A stretch of 32,501 nt of DNA, taken from NCBI GenBank assembly GCA_020048755.1, contig JAIFMD010000024.1, forward strand, positions 1 through 32,501, written 5' to 3'. A program made the translations under genes and the position numbers. This DNA comes from Spirochaetota bacterium (GTDB taxonomy: Bacteria; Spirochaetota; Spirochaetia; Treponematales; UBA12059). Every line of letters starts with the position of its first letter. Positions within the stretch are counted from its first letter, which is position 1. The notes under the pieces were generated by a model. That model was not told the DNA's origin. It worked only from the letters and a program-made list of their open reading frames with translations, and searched no databases. Below are positions 7,131 through 14,865 of the stretch, piece by piece.

Positions 7131-8594
7131 TCAGTCTACGGTTGTGGCAAAGCCTGGTTTTCGTCGTATCATCGTGGCTCCCTCGAAGGCTTGCGCCACG
7201 CGCAGCAACTGCGTCTCGGAATATGCCCCGCTGAATATTGACAAGCCAACGGGCAGCCCTTGGACAAAGCCAGCCGGCACACTGATGTTGGGATAGCCGG
7301 CTATGGCGGGCAAGGATGCGCTTCCACCCAGGAAATGGTCGCCCAGGATGTGGTCCGTCTTCCATGCCGGACTGCCTGAAGGTCCGATGAGGGCGTCCAG
7401 CCTGAACCGGCTCAGCACCCGGTCTATTCCCTGCTCGCGTGAGAGTTTGCGGCAGGTTTCCCTGGCCGAGATGTACGCAGGCTCGTCCAACCCGCCTTTT
7501 TTCGAGGCCTGCTCGAACAGTTCCTGTCCGAACCACTGCATGGAAATTGCAGCGTTTTCCTGGTTTGAACGGATGAGGTCATCGAGGGTCTTGATGGTAC
7601 CGGAGGCATTGTAGGTCTGCAGATACTGTTCAAGACCGGCTTTCAGCTCGTACAGCATCACTTCGAATTCGGCTTCAACCAGACTGGCAGGAAGCATCAG
7701 GTCAGTCTCGATGAGGACAGCACCGAGCCCTGCCAGCGTCTGCCGCGCGGATTCCATGATGCCGTCCACGGCTGGCAGGAAATCAGCCAGCGCCGGTGCG
7801 TACCCCAGACGCAGGCCTTGCAAGCTGTGCCCGAAGGCTGGCATTGGCTTGAAAAGGCCATCTGCGATGACAGCTAGCAACAATGCTGCATCGGCTACGG
7901 TACGAGCCAGAGGCCCGGCGGTATCCTGGCTGGCGGATATGGGTATGATCCCTTCACGGCTGACAAGTCCGACCGTCGGCTTCATGCCAACTACGCCGCA
8001 GGCTGAAGCGGGTGACACGATTGAACCATCGGTCTCCGTGCCGATCGCGAGGGCGCACAGATTTGCGGAGACCGCCACCGCGGATCCGGAACTCGAGCCG
8101 CTGGGGTTGCGGTCCAGAGCGTACGGGTTCCGGGTCTGGCCACCCTCGCCACTCCAGCCGGAGCTGGAATGCAGAGACCTGAAATTGGCCCATTCACTCA
8201 GGTTGGTCTTTCCAAGTATGACAGCTCCAGCCTTCCTGAGGCTGCGGACCAGCGCCGCATCATGCCCTGGCTGAAAGCCACGAAGGGCCAGCGAGCCGGC
8301 TGTAGTCGTCATATGGTCCGCGGTATTGATATTGCCCTTGAGCAGCACAGGCACGCCATGGAGCGCTCCACGTACCTGCCCGCAGGCGCGCTCGTCATCA
8401 AGCCGGCCTGCTAGCTCCTGGGCTTCATCGTTGAGTTGCAGCACCGCATGCAGTTCTGGCCCCTCCACATCCACCCTGGCAATCCGGTCAAGATAATATT
8501 CAACGAGGCCTCGAGACGAGAATTCTCCGCGCACCATGCCAGACTGAAAGTCGGCAAGGCAGTATTCGTCCCAGGCACCGTCACCTTCACTCAT
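7131..8594 (-). CDS. Amidase signature family amidohydrolase
   Basis: This 487-residue protein carries the amidase signature. Its catalytic triad is Lys86 (VLLKGN), cis-Ser167 in PSGSSSGSA and nucleophile Ser191 in TETDGSIVSPAS, followed by GMKPTVGLVSR. The family hydrolyses amides; relatives include GatA and 6-aminohexanoate-cyclic-dimer hydrolases. No GatB or GatC lies nearby, so tRNA amidation is unlikely. It is the last gene of the leftward operon: its ATG overlaps the preceding ATPase stop by four bases. The neighbouring C26 peptidase and peptide-type importer suggest it cleaves imported amides or small peptides. There is no signal peptide, so it acts in the cytoplasm. Confidence 0.9.
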   Translation of the reverse strand: MSEGDGAWDEYCLADFQSGMVRGEFSSRGLVEYYLDRIARVDVEGPELHAVLQLNDEAQELAGRLDDERACGQVRGALHGVPVLLKGNINTADHMTTTAGSLALRGFQPGHDAALVRSLRKAGAVILGKTNLSEWANFRSLHSSSGWSGEGGQTRNPYALDRNPSGSSSGSAVAVSANLCALAIGTETDGSIVSPASACGVVGMKPTVGLVSREGIIPISASQDTAGPLARTVADAALLLAVIADGLFKPMPAFGHSLQGLRLGYAPALADFLPAVDGIMESARQTLAGLGAVLIETDLMLPASLVEAEFEVMLYELKAGLEQYLQTYNASGTIKTLDDLIRSNQENAAISMQWFGQELFEQASKKGGLDEPAYISARETCRKLSREQGIDRVLSRFRLDALIGPSGSPAWKTDHILGDHFLGGSASLPAIAGYPNISVPAGFVQGLPVGLSIFSGAYSETQLLRVAQAFEGATMIRRKPGFATTVD

Positions 8595-9562
8595 GCCGTG
8601 ACGGCCCTGCGTTCAGAGAAAAGGTGGCAGGCTACCCTGTGGCCGGTCCCGACACTCCGCAGGAGCGGTTCCTCCTGGCTGCAAATTTCCCTGGCATAGC
8701 CACAGCGACTCGCGAAGCGGCAGCCCGGCTTGGGGTCGATGGGAGACGCAAGCTCGCCTTTCAGGATTATCTTCTTTCCTGTCCTGGTCATGGTAGGCTG
8801 TGGAATCGCTGAGAGCAGGGCTTCCGTGTAGGGATGGACAGGGTTAAGGAACAATTCTTCAGCTGGCGATTGTTCAACGATCTTGCCCAGGTACATGACG
8901 GCGATCTCATCGGAGAAATGGTTGACTACCGCTAGGTCATGGGTGATGAAAAGATACGTGAGACCAAGCTTTTCCTGCAGTTCGCCCATGAGGTTCAGGA
9001 CCTGCGCCCGGATCGACACGTCCAGGGCTGAAACCGGTTCGTCGCAGACGATGAATTTTGTATTCAGCGAGAGGGCTCTGGCTATGCCCACACGCTGAAG
9101 CCGCCCGCCGTCGAGCTCGTGGGGATACGAGTCGGCATAGCGATCCGCAAGACCAACCATCGCCATCAGCTCGAACACACGCTCCAGGCGCGCCTTCTTG
9201 TCTGTATACATGCGGTTTATCTTGAGCGGTTCCTCTATGGTCTCGCTGATGCTCATGCGCGGATCGATGGACGAAAACGGATCCTGAAAGATGATCTGCA
9301 TCTCTTTGCGCAGTTCACGCAACTCCATCGTGCCAAGCTTGAAGACATCTTTGCCCTCGAAGAATACTTCCCCGGAGCTCGGTTCCAGCAAGCGCAGGAG
9401 CAGCCTGCCAGTGGTTGACTTGCCGCAACCCGACTCACCTACGAGCCCCAGAGTCTTGCCCCTCGCCATGGAAAAGCTGATGTCGTCCACGGCATGGAGC
9501 AGGCCCTTGGGGGTCTTGAAATATTTTTTGAGGTTTGTAACCGTCAACAAATCATCAGGCAT
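8591..9562 (-). CDS. Peptide-type ABC transporter ATP-binding protein (OppF/DppF class)
   Basis: Starting at ATG 9562 gives 323 residues, the usual family length, and an eight-base overlap with the upstream ATPase gene. The open frame extends further 5' but only into that gene. The protein has Walker A GESGCGKST, Q-loop IIFQDPFSSIDPRMS, Walker B FIVCDEPVSALD, H-loop ITHDLAVV, and the C-terminal oligopeptide/dipeptide extension with HPYTEALLSAIP and a cysteine-containing PGCRFASRC segment. The ABC signature is unusual: ELDGGRLQR instead of the normal ELSGGQRQR, replacing the serine that contacts ATP gamma-phosphate. It should pair with the OppD-class ATPase (9555-10532); one of the two ATP sites may then be weakened. 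Confidence 0.9.
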   Translation of the reverse strand: MPDDLLTVTNLKKYFKTPKGLLHAVDDISFSMARGKTLGLVGESGCGKSTTGRLLLRLLEPSSGEVFFEGKDVFKLGTMELRELRKEMQIIFQDPFSSIDPRMSISETIEEPLKINRMYTDKKARLERVFELMAMVGLADRYADSYPHELDGGRLQRVGIARALSLNTKFIVCDEPVSALDVSIRAQVLNLMGELQEKLGLTYLFITHDLAVVNHFSDEIAVMYLGKIVEQSPAEELFLNPVHPYTEALLSAIPQPTMTRTGKKIILKGELASPIDPKPGCRFASRCGYAREICSQEEPLLRSVGTGHRVACHLFSERRAVTA

Positions 9563-10532
9563 GGTTTGGGGCCCCTTCAAGATGGCATTCAACATAGTGG
9601 CCGTTGCCACAGTCCCGGCGCACGGGCTTCTGGGTCGAACAGACAGCAAGGGCGTAGTCGCAACGGTCATGGAACGGACACCCGGTGGGCAGATTGAACG
9701 GGTCGGGCATCAGGCCGCGTATCGGCTTGAGCTGGGCATGCCGGTCGTCGATCCGGGGCAATGAGTTGAACAGCCCCTTGGTGTACGGATGCTGGTGATC
9801 GTTGAAAACGTCGGCTGTCTTTCCGGATTCCACAATCCTGCCGGCGTAGATGATGGCAACTTCGTCACAGAGATTGGCAACGATGCCCAGATCATGCGTG
9901 ATGAGCAGCATCGACATGCCAAGCCTGTTACGCAACTCTATGATCAGGTCGAGCACCTGTGCCTGGATGGTAACGTCAAGGGCCGTTGTTGGCTCGTCAG
10001 CGATGAGGAGCCTGGGATTGCAGGCCAGAGCCATGGCGATGCCCACCCGCTGCTTCATGCCGCCTGAAAACTGGTGGGGGTATTCGGCAAGGCGACCACC
10101 GTCGATGCCGACCATCTGAAGCATTTTTGCCGCCTGCGCCCAGGCGTCCTTCCGTGACAGTTTCTGGTGCAGGCTCATCACCTCGGCGATCTGCTCACCG
10201 ACGCTCAGCACCGGGTTCAAGGCCGTCATGGGATCCTGGAAAATCATCGAGACGAGGGCACCCCGGATCGGCCTCATTTCCTTGTCGGTCTTGCTCAATA
10301 TGTCCTGCCCGTCCAGTGTTATCCGGCCCTGGACTATGTGGCCCTGCGGCCTGGGGATAAGGTTCATAATTGACAGGGCGGTGGTAGTCTTGCCGGCTCC
10401 GGTTTCGCCGACTAGTCCGACTGTCTTGCCGGCGGACAGGTCGAGGTCCAGCCCGTTGACCGCCTTGGCCGTGCCGTCATCGGTGCGGTACTCGACGATC
10501 AGGTTCTCGATAGACAATACGTCGTTCTTCAT
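9555..10532 (-). CDS. Peptide-type ABC transporter ATP-binding protein (OppD/DppD class)
   Basis: This 325-residue ATPase has every canonical motif: Walker A GETGAGKTT, Q-loop MIFQDPMTALNPV, signature FSGGMKQR, Walker B LLIADEPTTALD and H-loop ITHDLGIV. The C-terminal oligopeptide-transport extension carries HPYTKGLFNSLP and the CPFHDRC cysteine segment, which in some homologs binds an iron-sulphur cluster. It powers import by the permease pair encoded just upstream (10545-12385) together with the OppF-class ATPase. Spacing to neighbours is tight (12 bases upstream, overlap downstream), typical of one operon. Confidence 0.92.
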   Translation of the reverse strand: MKNDVLSIENLIVEYRTDDGTAKAVNGLDLDLSAGKTVGLVGETGAGKTTTALSIMNLIPRPQGHIVQGRITLDGQDILSKTDKEMRPIRGALVSMIFQDPMTALNPVLSVGEQIAEVMSLHQKLSRKDAWAQAAKMLQMVGIDGGRLAEYPHQFSGGMKQRVGIAMALACNPRLLIADEPTTALDVTIQAQVLDLIIELRNRLGMSMLLITHDLGIVANLCDEVAIIYAGRIVESGKTADVFNDHQHPYTKGLFNSLPRIDDRHAQLKPIRGLMPDPFNLPTGCPFHDRCDYALAVCSTQKPVRRDCGNGHYVECHLEGAPNHA

Positions 10533-10544
10533 GGTTCCGGCTTC

Positions 10545-11444
10545 CTACTTGAGTCGTGGGTCGAGGGCATCGCGCAAGCCATCGCCGATCATGTTCAGAG
10601 ACAGGACTGAAAGCATGATGGCCAGACCCGGGAAGAGTACCTCGTGCATGTGGTCACGGATGAAGCCCCTGCCCGCGGCGAGCATGCTTCCCCACTCGGG
10701 CGTAGGCGGCTTGACGCCAAGGCCTATGAAACTCAAACCCGCCGTAGCCATGATGGCCGTGGCTACCTTGAGCGTGGCGTATACCATGATAGGCGCAAAA
10801 CAGTTGGGCAGCACATGGTTGAAGATGATCTTGTAGTTTGGTGATCCTATGGCGCGGGCGGCTTCAATGTACTCATTGCTCTTTACTCCGAGCACGGCAG
10901 CCCGGACAACGCGGGCAAAACCCGGTATGTTGGCAACGCCGACCGCTATCATCAGGTTGATGATGCTCGTGCCCAGAGCCGCCACTATCGTAATGGCCAG
11001 CAATATCACCGGTATTGCCAGCAATACGTCCAGCAGCCGCATTATCACCGTATCCACCCGTCCGCCATAGTAGCCAGCTATCGCGCCGAGGGTGCCTCCA
11101 AAGAACAGGGCTATGCTTACCGAGATGATGCCCACGAAAAGCGATATCCTGGTGCCGTGCACTACCCGCACGAAAATATCCCTGCCGAATTCGTCAGTAC
11201 CAAAAATATGGTCAAGGTTTGGGTGTATGTGCCGTTCCCTGACATTGATCTTGATGGCCTTGGTCCTGTAGTCGCCTATCACATCGGCAAAGACAGCCGC
11301 CAGCACCAGCGTGGCTATGATCGCCAGACCTACCACTGCGAGGCGGTTCCGCCGGAACCTGCGCCAGATGGCGCTTCCCCTGCTCTTCCGCCTGCGCCTC
11401 GGTATCAAGGGCTTGATTTCTGCATCAGTGCGTTCCATGGTCAT
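10545..11444 (-). CDS. Peptide-type ABC transporter permease (OppC/DppC class)
   Basis: This 299-residue inner-membrane protein has a basic N-terminus, a first membrane span at about 35-55, and the OppC-type N-terminal motif (NRLAVVGLAII). HIFGTDEFGRDIFVRVVHGTRISL is the usual block before the permease core, followed by GAIAGYYGG. The cytoplasmic EAA loop (EAARAIGSPNYKIIFNHVLPN) docks the ATPases. The end DALDPRLK is characteristic. The gene lies 14 bases after the OppB-class permease gene. Together they form the membrane channel. The substrate class cannot be read from the permease; context suggests peptides or gamma-glutamyl compounds. Confidence 0.92.
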   Translation of the reverse strand: MTMERTDAEIKPLIPRRRRKSRGSAIWRRFRRNRLAVVGLAIIATLVLAAVFADVIGDYRTKAIKINVRERHIHPNLDHIFGTDEFGRDIFVRVVHGTRISLFVGIISVSIALFFGGTLGAIAGYYGGRVDTVIMRLLDVLLAIPVILLAITIVAALGTSIINLMIAVGVANIPGFARVVRAAVLGVKSNEYIEAARAIGSPNYKIIFNHVLPNCFAPIMVYATLKVATAIMATAGLSFIGLGVKPPTPEWGSMLAAGRGFIRDHMHEVLFPGLAIMLSVLSLNMIGDGLRDALDPRLK

Positions 11445-11458
11445 ACGCCGGCCTTTCC

Positions 11459-12385
11459 CTAATACGTGGACTTGATTCTAGGATCGATGAACGTGTACAG
11501 GATATCGATCAACAGGTTGACGACGCTGAACGCGACGCTGAAAACAATGATGCAGCCAAGCACCATGGGCGTATCTTTCCGCTGTATCGACTCCACCATC
11601 AGGCGCCCTATACCTGGCCACGAGAACACAGTCTCGGTAAGGATGGCTCCACCAAGAAGTTCTCCGAACTCGAGCCCTATGACGGTGAGGGTAGGAATCA
11701 ATGCATTTCTGAGCGCATGCTTGAGTATGACCATGGTATTGCCCAGCCCCTTGGCCTTGGCTGTCCGGATGTAATCCTGCCGTATCACCTCAAGCATTGA
11801 TGATCGGGTCGTGCGGGCTATGCTGGCTGTGGATGCCACACCCAGTGTCAGGGCCGGCAGGACGATACTCCTGAGCTGATCGGCACCACCTGAAGGGAAC
11901 CATCCGAGCGTCAGGGAAAACACGATGATGAGAATCAATCCAAGCCAGAACGATGGCATGGAGATTCCTATCAGCGCGAATATCATACCCAGGTTGTCGA
12001 ACGAGGAATACTGCTTGACGGCGGAAATGACGCCGATCGGGATGGATATCAAAATCGATACAAGGATACTGAAGAACGCAAGGGTCAAGGTATTGGGAAA
12101 CCTGGACAGTATCTCTTCTACAACTGGTTTCTTGGTGGCATAGGATATGCCCATGTCGCCCCGGACCAGGTTGCCGAGGTACTTTCCATACTGCACGATG
12201 AGCGGCTCGTCGAGCCCCATCTCGGTACGCAGTTCAGCCACCGATTCCTGCGTGGCTCCCTGTCCCAGGATCATGGTTGCCACGTCACCGGGAGTAAGGC
12301 TGATTATCGAGAACACCAGGAACGTGACACCGAGGAGTACCGGCAGCAACATAACGTTCCTTTTGAAAATATATCGAAAAATCAT
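11459..12385 (-). CDS. Peptide-type ABC transporter permease (OppB/DppB class)
   Basis: From ATG 12385 (preceded by GGGGGTAG) the protein has 308 residues, the normal length, and begins MIFRYIFKRN, the typical start. An upstream in-frame start at 12424 would add 13 atypical residues. It shows the SLTPGD motif after span one, a conserved core (PSFWLGLILIIVFS), an EAA loop near RTAKAKGLGNTMVILKHALRN, and the usual C-terminus ILYTFIDPRIK. It forms the translocation channel with the OppC-class subunit. It follows the disrupted binding-protein gene by 63 bases. Confidence 0.92.
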   Translation of the reverse strand: MIFRYIFKRNVMLLPVLLGVTFLVFSIISLTPGDVATMILGQGATQESVAELRTEMGLDEPLIVQYGKYLGNLVRGDMGISYATKKPVVEEILSRFPNTLTLAFFSILVSILISIPIGVISAVKQYSSFDNLGMIFALIGISMPSFWLGLILIIVFSLTLGWFPSGGADQLRSIVLPALTLGVASTASIARTTRSSMLEVIRQDYIRTAKAKGLGNTMVILKHALRNALIPTLTVIGLEFGELLGGAILTETVFSWPGIGRLMVESIQRKDTPMVLGCIIVFSVAFSVVNLLIDILYTFIDPRIKSTY

Positions 12386-12448
12386 GCTACCCCCGCGGAA
12401 GGAAATGTCGGAAGCGCCTTGCATTGCGGCCAGGCGCTCCCGACAGGA

Positions 12449-13893
12449 TCAATAGTGCAGTTTCTCGAGGTTCCACAGACCCTGGGGGCTCAGCTCGACA
12501 CCCAGAAGCTTGCTGCTGGCGGCTACGATGTTGTTGCCCGTGTACAGGGGAACCCAGGTCGCGTCGGCCATGATGACATCGCTCATGTCATTGTAGATCT
12601 TCTGGCGCTTGGCCTGATCCAGTTCCACCCTGCCGGCGCACCGATGCTGCCCTTGCTGAAAAGCGGGGTAAGCATGGAATCCGGGTCGGGGTTGGAGCCC
12701 CAGCCGAGCAGGAATATGCCCTGGGTTCCGGAATTGGTAGCCTGGAGGTAAGCACCCCACTCGAACATCTCGATTTCGGCATTGACACCGATCTCACTCA
12801 GGTTGGCCTGTACGACTTCGGCAATTTTCTTCCTGGTGTCGCCTGAAGCCCACAGCTTGATGACCTGCTTGAAGTCGAATTTGGCTTCCTTGAGCAGGGC
12901 CTGTGCCTTTTTGGGGTCGTAGGAATAGGGACCGTCCTTGTGGCCAAAGATGGTGCTGGGGATGATGGAAGAAGCAACTTCACCGTAGCCGTTGAGTGCT
13001 ACGAGCACGACGGCATCCTTGTCTATGGCATAGTTGAAGGCCTGCCTGACCTTTATGTTGTCAAAGGGAGCTTTTTCAGCGTTCATGCCGATGTACTGGA
13101 TATCGGTGGAGGGCTTCTGGTACACCTTCAGCCTGGAATCCGCCGTGGCGCGTTTGACATCGTTGGAGTCGAGGCTGAGCACGACATCGACTTCTCCGGT
13201 CTCCAGGGCGATTGTCCTGCTGGTGGCCTCGGGGATGACCTTGAAAACCAGGCTGGAAGCCTGGGCCATGCCTGCCTTGTCATAATAGTTCGGGTTCTTC
13301 TTGAGGACAATCTTGTCGCCGGAGACCCACTGCACGAACTGGTAGGGACCAGAACCAATGGGATTCTTCCATTTGTCGGCGGAGCTGGCATATTTCTGGG
13401 GAACGATTGAAACACCGGCGTGGGCCAGGGTAAAGAGGAACGGCGCAAAAGCGACCTTGGTAGTCACCTTGACGGTATACTTGTCCACGACAGCGACGCT
13501 CTCGACTTCTGAAAGCACATGCTTGACCTTGGCAGATTCCCTGGAGCGGTCCATGCTGAATTTGACGTCGGCCGAGGTCATCTCGCTGCCATCATGGAAT
13601 TTTACGCCCTTCTTGATAGTGAACAACCACTCCTTGGCAGAAGGCTGTTTCCAGCTGGCAACGACATCCGGGACGACCTTGAAGCTCGTATCGAATTTGA
13701 ACAGGCGGTTGAACACCAGCAGCGATACCTTCTCTGAATAGATGTCGTTGTGGTCCATCGGGTCCAGGGACACAATGTCCGATGGAAGGGCAACAGTAAT
13801 CGTAGCAGGATCTGTTCCTGCAAACACGGGTGCTACCATTGCCATTGCAATGACAGCCAGGATCAAAGCCGCGTGAAGAATTTTCCTCTTCAT
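12449..13893 (-). pseudogene. Peptide ABC transporter substrate-binding protein (family 5), frame disrupted near the C-terminus
   Basis: The gene starts with an ideal AGGAGG site and a signal peptide ending VFA-GT. Family 5 features follow: ITVALPSDIVSLDPMDHND, WLFTIKKGVKFHDGSEMTSADVKFS, and GSGPYQFVQW. This frame stops at 12583 after GAPAGWNW, giving 436 residues. A second frame between about 12640 and 12449 carries the missing family C-terminus: QAKRQKIYNDMSDVIMADATWVPLY, then SPQGLWNLEKLHY. Compared with DppA-type proteins, roughly 15-20 residues are absent at the junction (about 12615-12640) as well as the frame change. So this is a small deletion, not just one base. The loss is either real inactivation or an assembly error. 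The protein would deliver peptides to the permeases encoded downstream. Confidence 0.85.
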
Positions 13894-13911
13894 AAAATGC
13901 CTCCTTAAAGA

Positions 13912-14676
13912 TTACGTGACAGCCTCCTTGGTAACCGCGATGAAATCCAGGAATATTCCGAGCATCTCGGGATGCTTCAGGTACATCATCTCGGGGTGCC
14001 ATTGAACTGCCATGACCGAAGCACCGCCAGAGCTCTCGATGCCCTCGATGACACCATCGGGAGCATACGCGTTGACCAGGAAGCCAGGGGCGACAACCCT
14101 GATGGCGAGATGATGAAAACTATTGGCCGCCATGCCCGCATCACCGAACACCGCTGATAGCCTGGTGCCCTTGACCAGCGAAACCTGGTGACCAAATGCA
14201 TACTTCAGGCTTTTCTGGTAATGCTGGATGTAACTGTCAGGCACCAGGGAAAGATCCTGGTACAGTGAACCACCAAACGCGATGTTTATCATCTGCAGGC
14301 CCCTGCAGATGCCAAGTATGGGTTTACCAAGTTCGTAAGCCACCCGTATGGCCTGGAGCTGATGCTGGTCCACTTCAGGATTGATGAATTCTATCCTGCG
14401 GTTGGGCTGTTCACCCCAGAGCATTGGATCGGGATCGTAACCACCTGTCGCGAGCACGGCATCTACAGCTTCAATCTGGCCACGTATGGTCTGCGGGTTG
14501 CCCACAACCGGGAGCATAACCGGAATGCCTCCGGCTGCTTCAACCGCGGCTACATAATCATGATTGACATACGACCGCTCAAGCCCCGGAAAGGGATTGG
14601 ACTCCACTACCAGCAGGTTGGCCAGGATTCCGATAAGAGGCCTTCTCGTATTCTCGTTGGTTCCGGTACGTTCCAT
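13912..14676 (-). CDS. Peptidase C26, gamma-glutamyl-gamma-aminobutyrate hydrolase-like (PuuD type)
   Basis: This 254-residue class I glutamine amidotransferase-like hydrolase has the nucleophile Cys124 in GICRGLQMINIAFGG, catalytic His227 and Glu229 in QWHPE, and the family N-terminus RPLIGI with HDYVAAVEAAGGIPVMLP and ATGGYD. The family cleaves gamma-glutamyl amide bonds, as PuuD does in putrescine breakdown. No other putrescine-pathway gene is present, so the substrate is open; gamma-glutamyl peptides brought in by the adjacent transporter are a reasonable guess. It is the first gene of the leftward operon, 25 bases or so after the predicted start of a sigma-54 transcript, with a GAAGGTGAG ribosome binding site. 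Confidence 0.88.
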   Translation of the reverse strand: MERTGTNENTRRPLIGILANLLVVESNPFPGLERSYVNHDYVAAVEAAGGIPVMLPVVGNPQTIRGQIEAVDAVLATGGYDPDPMLWGEQPNRRIEFINPEVDQHQLQAIRVAYELGKPILGICRGLQMINIAFGGSLYQDLSLVPDSYIQHYQKSLKYAFGHQVSLVKGTRLSAVFGDAGMAANSFHHLAIRVVAPGFLVNAYAPDGVIEGIESSGGASVMAVQWHPEMMYLKHPEMLGIFLDFIAVTKEAVT

Positions 14677-14711
14677 GGCTCACCTTCAGGCTTTGTCTAC
14701 AGCTACTCTAT

Positions 14712-14726
14712 GCAAGAAGCGGGCCA
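14712..14726 (-). promoter_or_regulatory. Sigma-54 promoter of the peptidase/transporter/amidase operon
   Basis: On the minus strand 14726 to 14712 reads TGGCCCGCTTCTTGC. It matches the sigma-54 consensus TGGCACG-N4-TTGC at every defined position except one, with the exact spacing between the GG (-24) and GC (-12) elements. It lies 36 bases upstream of the C26 peptidase start. The next upstream gene encodes a sigma-54 activator, as expected for local control. Confidence 0.8.
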
Positions 14727-14762
14727 GAAGACCGGAAATATTAAATTCATTCAGCATTGATT

Positions 14763-14812
14763 ATAGTTTCTTTTAATACTTGTACTTACAAAAATTTCAA
14801 AAAGAAAACTAT
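14763..14812. promoter_or_regulatory. Inverted repeat, candidate upstream activator site
   Basis: ATAGTTTCTTTT (14763-14774) and AAAAGAAAACTAT (14800-14812) form an inverted repeat, perfect but for one extra base. It lies about 40-90 bases upstream of the sigma-54 promoter, in the AT-rich gap between operon and activator gene. This is where an enhancer-binding activator could bind. An AT-only stem without a flanking T run makes a terminator less likely. Confidence 0.45.
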
Positions 14813-14865
14813 CACCAGCCCCGGAGACAGGCAACGAGCCAGCAACCACGATCAGGTTAATCTGG

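Noticed and set aside
7125-7140. CGTAGA/TCTACG hairpin between the convergent HD-GYP and amidase genes
   Set aside because: The 6-bp stem has no T run on either side and overlaps the amidase stop, so it is not supported as a terminator.
7131-8594. Reading the amidase as GatA of the tRNA amidotransferase
   Set aside because: No gatB or gatC is adjacent and the gene belongs to a transport/catabolic operon; the signature alone does not distinguish GatA.
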